In this document: positions 11,201 through 23,935 of the stretch, one piece after another
Layout of the letters: each line of letters begins with the position of its first letter
How positions within the stretch are numbered: the first letter of the stretch is position 1
Assembly: GCA_958298945.1 (NCBI GenBank)
Contig: OY282609.1
Location: 61,414,220-61,478,219, forward strand
Reading direction: 5' to 3'
Source: Atherix ibis
Lineage: Eukaryota; Arthropoda; Insecta; Diptera; Athericidae
Length of the DNA stretch: 64,000 nt
The notes under the pieces: generated by a model
Seen by the model: only the letters and a program-made list of their open reading frames with translations
Database searches by the model: none
What the model was told of the DNA's origin: nothing
Position numbers and translations under genes: made by a program

Positions 11201-14200
11201 CGATACTATGTATTCAAAATATAGAATCGTCCATTTAAATTAGGAAATCGAAACGACGTCAAGGAAATGTAATTATTATGTAAATTATATAATGATAAAA
11301 ATGATAAGAAATAATTTCAAACTAATTTATTCAATTGAAATTTCTAAATAGATTTCTCTTATATTTCGGGTATGAAAAATGAAAATACTATAATATCAAT
11401 AAATTAGGTACATCAATTTCTGTAAAGAAACATATTTGCCAAGAAAATTTCTCAAATACATCAGCAAAATTTTTCTTAACAATAAAGTAAACACAGAAAG
11501 AAGGGCATGCAGGCAAACAAAGTAAACAAATAAAATAGATCACATTAGCAACATTTTCTCAAAGATGACCAATTCTGTATTAAATCGAAGAAGATTTGTA
11601 ATGATGAAAAACGAACAGCAAATATAAACACAGTACAAGGAGTCCTCCTCTAGGATAGCCAAAATTCTTATGAGTTGATATTTTTGCAAACAAGTCATTT
11701 TCTATTGGTTTTGTTATTTGGAAAAGATTCATCTACTCAGTCATCTACCCACATTCTTATGTAATATGTTTAGTGTAGAAATGAGAGCATACACGAGCAT
11801 ATATGATGTAAGTTATTTGTTGAATTGAAGTTGCTGAGCGAAATGAAATTAATTTTAAAAGTAAAAGGAAGAGACACACTAACAAAAATATATTGTGGTA
11901 ATATATGAAGTAAAGGAGAGCGAAGTATGTTTTGAAATGGAATATAAGCTTGGGGCAAAAGAAAATCAACCAAAAGAAAATATAATGGATATATTTTCGT
12001 TTCCCCCTCCCCCCCCCCCCCATCATATTTATCGTATATATATAGTATATACATAACTTGCGGCATTAGCCAAAGAAACATTTCCTTTTCTACAATGCAT
12101 AGCTTTGATACTCAAGAAGATAAATGCTTTGGTATGAAGCTAAGAGCAAAAAATAAGACGATATTGTGCAGAAAAAAATCGTTCTGAAAAAAAAAAAAAA
12201 AAACAAAATAAGAAAAAGACAAAATTAACACTGATGTCCACAATTCTATTCTATTCATTCATAAAACATTCCTCAAGTTCAGATCCCATTTCTAATATGT
12301 CCACGTTTAGTTCTTGACATACGCAACTTGGCCTTACCTTCTGTGGTTTTTTTCCCCATTGATGTCCACTTGGATTTCATATAGTAAATTATATAACATA
12401 ACATAAATATGTGCACAGAGAGATGTGATAAACAGCGGAGAAATTCGACATTCTCTTTTTTTTCTGTTTTCGATGTAGACTTTTAGCTTGTGTATTATAA
12501 CAATAAACGGAAGGTTTTCATTCCTTTTATGAATTGATCCTTATCAATCACATATACATTAATGTAGCCAAATAGTAAACCCGAAGAAGAGTGTCCCCAC
12601 AATTGCTTCTTTCAACTTAGCTTCTCCATACAACAATATAGTTTATTCTTTTTCATTGTTCACAGACTTTTTTCTATTAAATTTTGTTCTCCCTATACTA
12701 TTGTATATTTCAGATAAGATACTTAATTTTTTTTTGTTTTTTTTAAGACTTTGACTAAAATACAAAGATACGTTAAATTAGAGCGTTAAAAATAAAGAAA
12801 AGAAGTGAGTAGAAGTAAAATGATGGAAAAAAAATTAATAATATTCTATCAGATGTGTAAAATTATTAACCCTCTTAAACGAGCACATACACGTACATAA
12901 AGAACAAAGAACGAAGGAATACGAATACATGGGACATTCTTATTAAAGATGGTGTTTCTCTTTTTTGGATTATACAAGTAATCCTATCTTCTATGGAAGA
13001 TGTCCAAAAGATACAAACACGCATCTTGTTGTGGCAATTTCTATTCACTTTTCTAACATTATCCTCACCAATATCAATAGTAATATTTTTACCAACCAGC
13101 CTTCCAACCACCAATCCTCTAGTTCCACCCAATTATTAAGGGTTTCTTATAGTATTGGTGCTGTTGAAATCCTTACGAAACATGAGCTTTTGATTGATAC
13201 CGTCAAATTATGTGCCTATTGAAGCGTTCAGACATTTATATATTTATACATCCAACATTCCTGGTGATTCCATCTAAAGTCAAGTTCGCGGATGATGCTG
13301 TTAATGTGATCGTTTCATTTGCGAGAATGACTAGAAAATCTAGACACGCGTAAATGCCTACACGAAAACGAAAAGAATTTGACTAATGCCCACCACTTAA
13401 GAGTAAATTGATGCTAGTGAGTTTTTTTTTCGTCATTTCTATTTCTAACATTATTTTTGACGTTGTTCTCAATAAATTTGCTTGAATGTATTTATTATTT
13501 TTATTTAACATGGAATCATTGATTAATTGTAGAATATTTAACTTTTGTATGTATTGTTAAAAAGATGTAAATATCGTAAATTAGGGATTAATTCAAATTT
13601 AAAAGAAACAATTTTTTACTAATATTTATTATTTAATTATTATTAAATATAAGATTGGATATAATTTTTGTTAAGTAACAGACGTTAATGATTTGAGGAG
13701 TAAAGTATTTTTTTTTTTTTAATATAAAAACTCTTTTAAGATATCCTTTTTTAATACAAAAAAAAACGTAAGATATTTAATTTGTTGGCATCAAGAAACT
13801 TGCATTAATATTTCAAAGTAATTTAATAAGGATATGTTTTCGAATGTCAATAAAAATTGTTTACAACATAAACAATATCAATTCGTTCAAATATGCATAA
13901 AATAAATCCTAGAGTGTAAAAATTCTGCATTTAATACCATATATGCTTAACTATAAAAAGTAACGTTGCAAATTAAATGAATTTTCAATAAAAAAAAATT
14001 TCTCGAATCAAAGTTGAAATTATCGATGAGAAACAAATTTTTCCCGAAATCCATAAATTTCAAGTCTTCGTTTTCAGAAGCAATCAATCTGGTATAAATT
14101 GTGTGTACGAGTGTTTCGTTATTGGGTTGTGTATGTATATTTATGGAAAAAGAAAGAAAAAAAAACTTCCACATAAGCTAAAGTAAAATGCATAAACTTT

Positions 14201-15998
14201 CGATTTTATTATATCGAAAGTGTATCCTTTTCATTTTTTACCACACCTTAAAAATCATAAGCGTAAAATTGTATTATATGTAAAATATATACAAACAAAC
14301 AAAAAAAACTAAAGAAAAATGCAAAATCCTAAAAGAGGAAGAAAAGAAATATACTCAAAGAAGTATCTTCTACCATACTTCAACCTTGGATAAAGTCAAT
14401 TTTCAAAATTTTCGTAATAAATTTTGTGAAGAAAATAAAAGCCTAATATAGTCAACGTTCTTTTTTCGAGAACCATTAAATATTCTAAATATTTATATGC
14501 GAATATTGCTGTAATAAAATGTACGCACCTCAGACTGACTGGATGACTGGTTGACTGACTGGTTGAGTACCTTTTCAGGTGTCTTGCTTATGTTACGTTC
14601 AAACACGGATGTGTACTGCTAAGGATACGCGCCACATTCTCATTCGTATAATGATGGACTGGAATCCTGGATAAATACCCTTTGGGTACGACAAGTCGAC
14701 GAACATGTCAAATTTTTGTTAGATGTAAATTCTTTTGCGCCTAAATTGATGGGGCCTTAAGCAGAATTGTGTGCGTTTCGCCTTTCATTGTGGCATCAAA
14801 AGCTTCTCAATTTTTATATGATATCAGTACGATATAATATACATACATAGACGTATAAGCCTTTTTGACAAACTTACATCTGAAGGAATATTTCCTTTGC
14901 TACAAAAATTGAAATCCTTCTCTACTTGCTTGTTTAACGCCTGTGATTGCAGTTATATTTTACGAGGCACGAGTATGAATGAATCAGAAAAATATTGAAC
15001 TTATCTTATTTGCTTAATAAATGATCTAATCACACAGATACAAAGAAGGTAAAATTTTATTTTCAAAAATTGACTTGTTCTTAAAGTGTCATTATCGAAT
15101 ATTTAAATATTATCGAAACTTATTTTTAATGAATGACAAATTATATGAAGTGCATAGTACTCAAAATAGTATTTTTACAGTATAGATTTGTCATTTGCAG
15201 ATAATTGGTTAATTTTATTTTTTAATTAAGTTAAATGTAAACACTAAGCGCCATCTAATTAAAGGCCATTTTGCGACTGATCCTATCGTAAGTCCTTTTC
15301 GAACTTGATTATGTTTGCATACTATTCGCAAAACCAGAGAGTAGGAGTAAAATTTTATTCCAGATTATGGTTAAGTAATGGTATTTTGTTTTTAGATTTA
15401 AATAAAATTAAGTGACAAGAAATCACTTGTAAGTTATCGAAGTTATTGACGTGTGATCTATATCGAAATTTATTATTCAAATAAATGGCAATTAGAAATT
15501 TAAGGGAAAAATCATTACAATTGAAAAATATGCTTGAGTGCACACATTAAGCTAAATAAGGCTGATCTAGTTAAATTAAAGTTAATAATTTTCAATATTG
15601 GGCAAGATTTACTAGCTATAAAATCTTAATTCTCTCCTACGTATTTCTGAAAATTGAATTTAATTGATTGGTAATTTTCTAGTTCATATTAATTGACTTT
15701 AATTCTATCAAAGAATTTGTTAGATAATCTATTACTAATGAAAATGTTGTTTTTTGAGTATACTACGATTATTAAAATTATAACAGATTTTTTTTAATGA
15801 GGAGTTGACATTTCATTGACTGCTGATAATTCTTCTCCTACACAAAAAAAAAAATGCACAGATTATGTAAAATTGTGTAGTCTTAGTTGTTTTTAAAGGA
15901 ACTCACAGGCTATTTTAGCACACTGTAGACATAAAATATTCAATTTTTCCACAAAAATAGGATTCAAAAGTAATTTTACTTCTGAAACACTATAATTG
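11201..15998. other. AT-rich non-coding stretch with simple repeats
   Basis: Nearly five kilobases without a supportable gene. It holds a C run at 12009-12022, short A runs, an imperfect TGACTGGT repeat at about 14531-14567, and GC-richer pockets at about 12.96-13.22 kb and 14.55-14.80 kb. At 12.96-13.22 kb both strands are open for about 85 codons; neither product has a domain I recognise. This could be intron or intergenic DNA. Confidence 0.5.
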
Positions 15999-16122
15999 TT
16001 GGGTTATTAAAAAATTTTCGCGATCAACTAAAAAAAATACTAAATTTTAACAATAATTCAAATTGGAAGTTTGGATGTTTGAATACTTACGGGAATTTAT
16101 TCAGAAAATTAAAAATACAAGT

Positions 16123-17169
16123 TTATTCATCTAAATCTATATTGTCCCCTTCAAAGTAATCCCCATAAACTTTAACACACTTCCATGTATGCCAGCGCTT
16201 GATCCAATCCTCGAAACATTTTTTATATTCGGTTTTCGGTATGTCCATTAGTGCTTCCTGCGATTTTTCCATTACTTCCTCTCGGCTGTTGAAACGCGTT
16301 CCCCGTAATGGTTTTTTAACTCGATTGAACAGAAAGATGTCACAGGGAGCCAAATCAGGTGAATTCGGTGGTTGTTGGATAGTATTTGATGAATTTTTCG
16401 TCAAAAAATTACGAATAATAATGGCACTGTGCGACGGTGCGTTATCATGGTGCAAAATTCACGAGTTTTCTGTCCACAATTCTGGTCTCTTTCGGCAAAT
16501 TGCTTCACGCAAACGTCTTATAACGCCCAAATAATACTCTTTGTTTACTGTCCGGTCTTCTGGCAAAAATTCATGATGCACTTCACCGTTGTAATCCATG
16601 AAAACCGTGAGCATTGCCTTTTTTTTTGACTGAAAACGGCGTGGTTTTTTTGGTCTCGGCTCATTTGGTCTGGATAGCAAGTCGTACTCATAAACCCACG
16701 TCTTATCTCCAGTAATGATCCTTTTGATGAATGTGGGATCGGATTCAGCCTCGTAAATCATGTCTTTTGCGACGTCAACACGGTCTCTTTTTTTGTATGA
16801 AATTGAGGTCTTTTGGCACCAACTTTGCTGCTACACGACGGAAACCCAAATCATTAACCAAAATGTCTTAGACGGATCCATATGCAATGTTCAAGTCCTC
16901 CGCTATCTCTCTGATGGTTAATTTGCGGTTATTGACCAACATTTCTTTTACTTTATCAATGTTTTCGTCGGTTTTCGATGTCGTTGGTCTGTCACTGCGT
17001 TCATCATCTTCGATTGACTTTTGAACCGCTCGTGCCACTGGTAAACGATCGTTTTCCTTCGAGAATCGTTGCCGAAACACTTTTCCAACATTTCCAACGT
17101 ACGCGCACCATTAAATCCGTTTTTTACGCAAAACTTAATACAAGTTCGTTGTTGCAAATTTAAATCCAT
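16123..17169 (-). pseudogene. Family E mariner transposase pseudogene
   Basis: Start at 17169 (MDLNLQQRTCIKFCVKNGFN), then the HTH region with a frameshift at the WHERFKS segment, RPTTSKTDENIDKVKEML and LTIREIAEDLNIAYGSV (second HTH), a damaged stretch, TGDKTWVYEYD holding the first Asp with the usual Glu changed to Lys, RPNEPRPKKPR, and AMLTVFMDYNGEVHHEFLP. The last frame reads MHHDNAPSHS (second Asp), PPNSPDLAPCDIFLF (third Asp, 34 residues apart, DD34D) and DYFEGDNIDLDE at the end. The tail and the IKFCVKN start resemble family A, so A and E are probably sister families. At least three frame breaks make it inactive. Confidence 0.85.
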
Positions 17170-17316
17170 TTCTAAAATTGTAAAAAATCGCCAACACACA
17201 CAGAGATTGATGCACTATTGGCTACGTAACTTTTGCAAATGTCAAGCTATGACGCTAAGGGATTAGAGGGAATATCAACAACAGATGTACCAACTTAACA
17301 AAAAAAGAACTCAAAT

Positions 17317-17351
17317 CGGAACGATGGGAGCGCCACACTCCCATCGTTCCG
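17317..17351. repeat. Perfect 14-bp inverted repeat (hairpin)
   Basis: The arms 17317-17330 and 17338-17351 (CGGAACGATGGGAG and its complement) flank the 7-base loop CGCCACA, just inside the 5' end of the family E mariner. It could be a subterminal repeat or the scar of a template switch. Confidence 0.85.
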
Positions 17352-17374
17352 GGAAATTTTTGATCAAGGTGGTA

Positions 17375-18544
17375 TTAAAGAAATATCGAACAGGAAAAGA
17401 TTCAATCTGAATTTGTTTGCTTGTATGTAGGGTATCTAGGATAAAAGCCAGGAACCAGGCGACCTGTAATTGTGTAGTTTGGATGAATTCAGTTATTTGT
17501 AAGTTGCTTGTACTTTAAATTTGTTGTGGAATTGGAAAATATATTGAGGAAGTTGAAAGCTCTACAATATAGGAAATGTCATTACAAATGAATTTTTAGG
17601 TAAGGTTATGCGCAAGGACGAAACGTAAGACCTTCTCTGTTTCATTGCAATTTTCGTTTATGTTCTGCCAACGTATGGACACACATTATGCTATCTTTGT
17701 ATGTATTTATAAGTTATACGGTCTAAAGCCATGTGTCAGGGAACAATCTATAGCGCTACGACCGATCGTGTTGTAGGTTTTGTCATTGCCAGCTCACCTA
17801 ATGAAACTGGCCGAACGCTACTTGAAGGACGGAATTAGAAGTGGTTAAATTTTATGAAGCATACAAGATTATTCAGAAAATTAACGAGAATACTTGGGAA
17901 AGGAGTTTTTGTATCTCTAAGATAAAGTGTTATTCAAAAAGATTCCGAATTAAGTAGCATTAGTTTAGAATATGAATGGTATGAAGGACGAGATTGCTTA
18001 ACAAAGTCTCGTTGCCCAAAATTTCGGAATGATTGCTATATTGGTTGGCTTGCTGCTGCTTGACAAATGCCGTCAAAAAAACCTTCCACTGCTGGCGCAA
18101 TCTTTTTATCGCCAATGGCCATATATCTTAAATGTCATTTGGTCAGTTCGGAATTATAGTATAACGGAGAGTGTTGCTAGTAATTGTTTAAAAATTTCTA
18201 ATCAATTAAATTTTTTACGAAAAAGTTCTACATTCTTGAATAACATTAAAAATAAGAATCTAAATTGTAAATATGCAATTTGTTTCATTCTAATTTTGTG
18301 CAGATCCGTTGATTTTTGTTAAATGAAGATGACCAAATTAAAAAATGTATTTGCTAAAAAAAAAATGATAAACTCCATAAAGCAAGTCAGGATCAACTGG
18401 TATTTATTTGAATAGTTACAATAAACAATTAATCATAATCATAATAAAAAACTTAAACTTTTCCAAAAATAATTTACTTTAATTAAAATTAAAATATAAT
18501 TTAAATAGTTTATAATGCATTTAAATGGAACGTAGAATCGTTAT
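17375..18544. other. Non-coding spacer holding one copy of a dispersed repeat
   Basis: No supportable gene. The segment at about 17786-17935 is repeated at 41092-41255 (listed separately). An open frame at 18029-18322 has no recognisable domain. Confidence 0.5.
17786..17935 (+). repeat. Dispersed repeat R1, copy 1
   Basis: About 150 bp matching 41092-41255 in direct orientation. Shared blocks include CCTAATGAAACT, AATTAGAAGTGG, AAATTTTATG, TTCAGAAAATTAAC and CTTGGGAAAGGAGTT. It is diverged by many small changes. The family is unknown; I see no coding motif in it. Confidence 0.7.
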
Positions 18545-19728
18545 AAAGGGTTTTCCAATAAGACTAATATGATTTCTTTTTAAAAAAAATACACTAATTA
18601 TTAAGGAAATTTAAATGTTTTTTATTTATTGTGAAGTACATCGATATCATTAACTTCTGAATAAACCGTCATTCAAATGCCCTCCACGACTTCTTTTACA
18701 GGAACGAATTCGATGAACCCAATTTTCGAGCACTTTTTCCACTAAATCAAAACGTTCAATATTGACTTCTAAAGCTTGAAGAAATTATGGTTTATTGCTA
18801 AAGATCAATGACTTCAAATAACCCCACAAGAAATAGTCGAATGGTGTTAAATCACAACTTCTTGGAGCCCATTCAATGTCACAATTTCTTGAAATAATCG
18901 AATCTCCAAACTTTTCTCGCAATTATTCGGTTGTTGCACGTGCTGTGTGGCACGTAGCCCCGTCTTGTCAAGATCAACTTCTTCCAATTTCGGCCATAAA
19001 AAGTTGTTACCAGCTTCATTTCGAAAGAAGTACGGAACGATGATTCCACCAGACCAAAAACCACACCAAACTGTCAATTTAGGTGAATGTAATGGGTGTT
19101 CATGAATAATTTGTGGATTTTCTTCGCACCAAAATCGACAGTTTTGTTTATTTACCGCACCACTCAGATGAAAGTGAGCCTTATCGGAGAAGATGATTTT
19201 CTTAAAAAAATCGTTATCGTTTTCAAGTTGCCAATAGTTCTTGAGTGATAACAATTTGATCCGGATGCAAGCCCAAATCCTTTCCCCAAATCCGCCAGGT
19301 TGTGGTTTGAAAAAGTCCCAATTCTTGAGAACGTCTTAAAATAGACAAATTGCGGTCTTTAGCAACACTTGCCTGAACGGCAGCAATATTTTCATTACTT
19401 CGACCGGTTCTTTATCTTATTGGCACTTGAGCATTATGTAAAGAAAATGTACGCTCGAAATTTTTAACAATTCGACGAAGAGCGAGCACAGTTGGACGAT
19501 TATTACGACCATAAAATGGCAAAAGTGCACGAAAACTTGCAATTGGAGAACGATTATTTTGATAATAAAATTGAATAAATTTTAAATGTTCTTCTTGCAT
19601 ATATCTCTCCATGATGAAATTGTAAACATTACTAAATACAATGAAAAAAAAAGACAGATCATGAGACATATTACAAATGGCCGAAACGTCACTTAAAAAT
19701 CATATCACTCTTATTGGAAAATCCAATA
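18545..19728 (-). mobile_element. Family F (DD41D-type) mariner, copy 1
   Basis: About 1.18 kb with terminal repeats AGGGTTTTCCAATAAGA on the left and (reversed) a decayed TTGGATTTTCCAATAAGA on the right, beside TA. The transposase is on -. Homologous to the copy at 38.78 kb, which shows the complete spacing of the catalytic residues. Confidence 0.88.
18650..19612 (-). pseudogene. DD41D-type Tc1/mariner transposase pseudogene, copy 1
   Basis: Start at 19612 (MERYMQEEHLKFIQFYYQNN), HTH with RNNRPTVLALRRIVKNFE, then a stop after HNAQVPIR, NLSILRRSQELGL-QTTTWRI, and the first catalytic box IIFSDKAHFHLSG-VNKQNCRFW with the Asp kept but the following Glu changed to Lys. LTVWCGFWSGGII follows. A deletion and frameshift at NNFLWPKLEEVDL moves the second box (QDGATCH-type) out of frame; the segment around the third Asp is decayed, and the end reads GGHLNDGLFRS-stop. 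It is inactive. Confidence 0.85.
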
Positions 19729-22355
19729 TAATGTTTAAACATTTATTTAAGCATTCACAAAGAATGAAACTAATTTCTGACACCACAGAAAATAATTGTT
19801 GGAAATAAAAAAATATTTATTTGAAAAAGTCCAATTATAGCAAAGTTTATTAAATAAAAACGCGATTAATTTTATATTTTCCATTCAATTTATAACAAAT
19901 TGTTTATGCGAAATGGACGACCGCTCTTTTTCTATAACGTAATAATAGGTGAAAAACTGTTCGGTCGGAATTTCATGAACCAATCATATTTGATCAGAAC
20001 TTTTTCGCTATTTATTTAAGGCCAAGAAAATTATATAAATAGTGCATACCATATACTGCATATGTACTTGAAGTTATTTTTTTTATTACTGAATGACTGA
20101 GTCAATCAGTATGGGTACGATTACACTGAATGCATCTTCAAAAATTAACAGAGCGTTAATTATAGCAATTTGAGTTCGTCGAATGAGTATTAAATAAATA
20201 TCTGTATTCGTGGGTTTACTAGTTAATAGTTATAGAAATTTTTTAAAAATAACATCATACTCGTAAACTAAAATGTCAAAAAAGCAAGAAGAAAAACATT
20301 TTTTTCGAAATATTAACTCTGTTGAGCCTGAATTTTATGATTAAATTTTTTAATTACTTTTTAAAAGTTCACTTCAATTTCAAAAAGGCATTTTTATTTA
20401 ATTAATTTTTTATAATAAAAGATTATATATAATCAATATGTTTTTTTTTTTTTTTAAATTCTCATTATGGGAATTATTTCTTGCTTTTTCTTGAACAAAG
20501 TTTTTCGGTTTATTTTGATAAAATCATGTAAAGCAAAATTTTGACTTGATCTATTCATTAAGCAAATTGTCCCCATAATTCAGTATGCCACATATTATGA
20601 AAATTGGAATGGGAACAATTTTGTCTCCCTTTTCAATAATGTTACCTCAAAAATACTAAATCGCATCATTCATTAAGCAGATAAATTAATCTGCCATAAG
20701 CTCGTATCTATAGCTACCTTCCACTACTTAACAAGACCACATAATCATATATTTATCCACGAAACCACTATTGGTATCCAATAATTCAACAATCGTCATT
20801 TTCTTCTACCTTTGTAAAGATTTTGTTTTCAATTTTCATTAGTAGTAATATAGTATTTGAACATACAATATTGTGGATGGATATCCTTGTAGTTACATAC
20901 ACATAAACGCAATTTTACGTTGATAACATTATGTTAACCCCAAAAATTTCTAACCCTTTTTTCATTTGAAAGTCATTCCATTCCATTGCATTGAATATAG
21001 AATAATATAGAAAGTAAACTGAATAAATTTCGGGCTTACTTGAGATGATTTTGGGACTGATGATGACAAGGATGTCGATGGCTTCAGGATTGCCGGTAAT
21101 ACTGTCAATACCTCCTCTGCTTTTCCTGATGGAAATTTATTCAGTTGGCAAAATTAGTCAAGTGTTTGCAAAGGATAATTTAATGGCAGAAAACTTATTG
21201 AATTTTCGGTTTTTGCTGCTTACTTTTCTCATTTAGCAAGCTTGTTTATTTAATTGGTATAAAAGAATGTATTAGGCTGACTTCGGCTATAATACTGATA
21301 CTAATAATTCAGAATATAGTTAGTCAATGATTTTTTTGTATATACACAAGTATTTATATGATCATATACTCATATTATGCATATCATTTGCATCTCTTCA
21401 CTCTTCATTATTGAATAAATATAATCTTATTTTAGTTATATTCGGATAGTTCAATATCAATACAGAAAATACATATTACCAGTATATATACACACATATA
21501 TATTCCAATTTTATTCCTCCTTAATAAGCAAAAATACAAGTACACACCACGACAGGATTCCGCCTATTCGGTACTAATGTCAATTTCTCAGTCTGTAAGT
21601 TTCTAATTTAAATATGGAGTCGTAATTTATATAAACCAATTGTTATACAATATTACTGATTCTATTATTGTTAACGTTTAATTTTCAATCTAATCACTTT
21701 TATTTCTCAAGTACTATTTGAAAACTTAGTTTATTTAACACTTGATTCATTGCAAATACAAGAAAGAAATGACAATATTAACAGAACTCTATAATCTACT
21801 AACCTAACCACTATATATGATGTGAAAATTGATGCTGATATTTATGTTGATAATGATGTTGATATTACCGATGATAATATGATTGCTATTCCACCAAAAG
21901 CCCACTTGTTCATCTACTCTCGTCGAAATCAAATCTATTTACACGATTTCAATGAGTGATCCTTATACTGTTATTAAAACAGATTCTTCTACTTCTCAAG
22001 CACTTATTTCTATTCATTCCAAAAATTTCGTAAATCGCATAATTTAATCAAAATTCTCGAATTTCAATTAAAAATAGACAAACATTTCTAATTATACATA
22101 AGTGCGGGTGAATTGTGGTTAAATCGAATAAATTTTCACAATTCTTTCATTTCAAATATGAACAAACACATAAAATATAAATTTTAGTTTTAAATTTAGT
22201 TTTTTTTTTTTTAAACAATATTGGTAATATCAGAATTTGGTTAACTTTCTTCCTATTTGATACAGAAATTCATAAATGAATAATTCGTAAAATTTTGTTA
22301 TCAGAGGTTTTTTTTTTATATTGTTTTAATTTTCTGGTATTTAATCAAAATAATA
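19729..22355. other. AT-rich non-coding stretch with one weak exon candidate
   Basis: Mostly A/T runs. The only feature that stands out is a short GC-richer segment at 21.04-21.13 kb with splice-like borders on - (listed separately). No other gene or repeat is supported. Confidence 0.5.
21040..21125 (-). other. Candidate short internal exon (weak)
   Basis: On -, a CTAAT branch-point-like motif is followed about 30 bases later by TTTCCATCAG (acceptor), then 86 bases open in one frame (GGIDSITGNPEAIDILVII within it), then a donor CAA|GTAAGC. The segment is more GC-rich than its surroundings. I do not recognise the peptide, and the + strand of the same segment is open too, so this is a candidate only. 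Confidence 0.25.
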
Positions 22356-23670
22356 CGAGGTCTGTTCAAAAAGTATCGTGAATTTTGTGTTTTTTCAAAA
22401 AAATTTTATTTTTTCAAAAAAATTTTATTTCTTCATGAATATCTATTTTGTCTCCTTCAAAGTAATCCCCACCAGATATTATACACTTTTGCCAACGTTT
22501 TTCCCAATCCTCGAAGCACTTCAAAAAATCATTTTTTGTGATCTTGTTTAGCTCCTCCTTCGATGCCGTCTTTATCTCCTCAAACGTAGCGTCGTCCTTT
22601 CATGGGGTTTTTCACTTTCGGGAACAAGAAAAAAGTCACAGGGGGCCAGATCTGTGGAATACAGTGGCTGTGGCATTATTAGTGTGTTGTTTTTGGCCAA
22701 AAATTCGTGCACAAGCAATGATGCCTGAGCGTGGGCGTTATCATGGTGCAAAAGCCAATTTTTGTTCTTCCACAAGTCCGAGCGTTTCTGGAGAATTACT
22801 CCGCGCAACTTGTGCATACACAGTGTGTCCCAAAAATAACTGAACGGATTTCTCTCATAAACCACCCTCCGTATTCGCCTGATCTATCACCATGTGACTA
22901 TTTTCTATTTCCAAAACTGAAAACCAAGATGAAAGGAGCATTTTATGATGATATCCCAGCCATTCAAGCAGCCGTAACCGAGGTACTGAAGAACATTTCT
23001 ATAAATGGCTGTAACTTTCATATCTGTCATCCGATTTACATGAATTAAGATGCGTTTGAAAGAGGATGAATGTATCTTCAATAGATGGCGCTGCATGTAA
23101 TATTATTTAAATATAAAATTCGGTTATTTTTGGGACACACTGTATAACTTGCAGGTAATATTCCTTATTGACCATTCTACCCTGTGGCAAGAACTCATGA
23201 TGCACCACGAAACTGCAATCGAAGAAAACTGTAAGCAACAGTTTCACATTCGACAGAACTTGGCGCTTTTTTCGGTCTTGGCTCGTACGGCAGCTTCCAT
23301 TGGGATGATTTTTGCTTTCCACGTCATAACCATAAATCCATGATTCGTCACCAGCTCTGGAGCAAATTTGGGTTATCGCGGACAGAGTCCAACAGCTCCT
23401 TAGCAATGTTAATGCGATGCTGTTTTTGGGCGAAAATGGGCAAAAATCGAAGACGAACCAAAACACGTGCAAGCAAAGCAGCTGTCAAAAATTTACTGAT
23501 AATTAAAAATGGCCGAACTTGTCGGCATAAGTGGGAGACATAAGTACCAACATAACGCCGCAAAAAATTGAAAATCATATATACGTAACCCGCGGAAATT
23601 CAAAATTCGTGATACCTTTTGAACATACCTGGAAACCAAATCTCAATCATTCCAATTGAAGCTGACCTCG
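22356..23670 (-). mobile_element. Family A mariner with authentic 3' end and a nested family H insertion
   Basis: TA-flanked element; without its nested insertion it is about 0.99 kb. The left part (22356-22615, - strand) keeps the authentic transposase C-terminus (ending in the GGDYFEGDKIDIH-type tail) that most family A copies here have lost. It carries the N-terminal deletion (junction at about 23435). Transposase remnants on - include GDESW-like sequence at 23.34 kb and HDNAHAQ, STDLAPCDFFLVP at 22.62-22.76 kb, with the Tyr-Ser-Pro of the third box changed. Near the right end an inverted internal fragment (about 23632-23664) is wedged into the terminal repeat before the final GACCTCG. It is non-functional. 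Confidence 0.88.
22819..23144 (+). mobile_element. Family H mariner deletion derivative, nested in family A
   Basis: A 326-bp element with terminal repeats beginning CACAGTGTGTCCC and (reversed) TACAGTGTGTCCC, both followed by AAAAATAAC-type sequence, inserted at a TA of the family A copy; removing it restores the CGCAACTTGTGCATAACTTGC segment. The + strand holds only a transposase C-terminus: PPYSPDLSPCDYFLFPKLK, then IQAAVTEVLKNIS. The second catalytic Asp is deleted, so the DD spacing cannot be read. Subterminal sequence GATGGCGCTGCATG is shared with the copy at 37.68 kb. Confidence 0.9.
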
Positions 23671-23689
23671 TAGAATCAATAACATCATA

Positions 23690-23935
23690 CGAGGGTCGTT
23701 CAATAAGTCCTTAGAAAAAGATGGAAAAAAACAGTTTTTTTTTTTAAAAAATTTTAATTTTTCAACATATTTTCCTTTTAGCTCTATACACTTTTCGAAC
23801 CATTTTTCCAAAACTGTTATCCCGTCCAAAAAATAGGATTTTTTGGACGGGATAACGTCCTCGTTGGAAGTGAACCGTCGTCCGCCAAGCCATTTCTTCA
23901 GATTGGGGAAAAGAAAATAGTCACTCGGGGCCTCG
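23690..23935 (-). mobile_element. Family D mariner mini-derivative with internal palindrome
   Basis: A 246-bp element between TA dinucleotides. The left end CGAGGGTCGTTCAATAAG is that of the near full-length copy at 46.12 kb; the right end keeps only CCTCG. The transposase (-) is reduced to about the last third, ending in the PSDYFLFP-region segment cut at about 23930. In its middle a perfect 19-bp inverted repeat (23816-23834 and 23838-23856, 3-nt loop) replaces the bases found at this place in the longer copy. Confidence 0.85.

Larger units (their letters stand above)
15999..17374 (-). mobile_element. Family E mariner, near full length
   Basis: A ~1.37-kb mariner with decayed ends: left GGGTTATTAAAAAATTTTCG and right (reversed) CCACCTTGATCAAAAATTTC, which are inverted versions of one another with several changes. 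The transposase on - spans almost the whole element. Next to its 5' end lies a perfect 14-bp inverted repeat (17317-17330 and 17338-17351, 7-nt loop). Confidence 0.8.

Noticed and set aside
14531..14567. Possible CRISPR-like or satellite array (TGACTGGT units)
   Set aside because: Only a few imperfect short units without spacers; a simple repeat in a eukaryotic genome.
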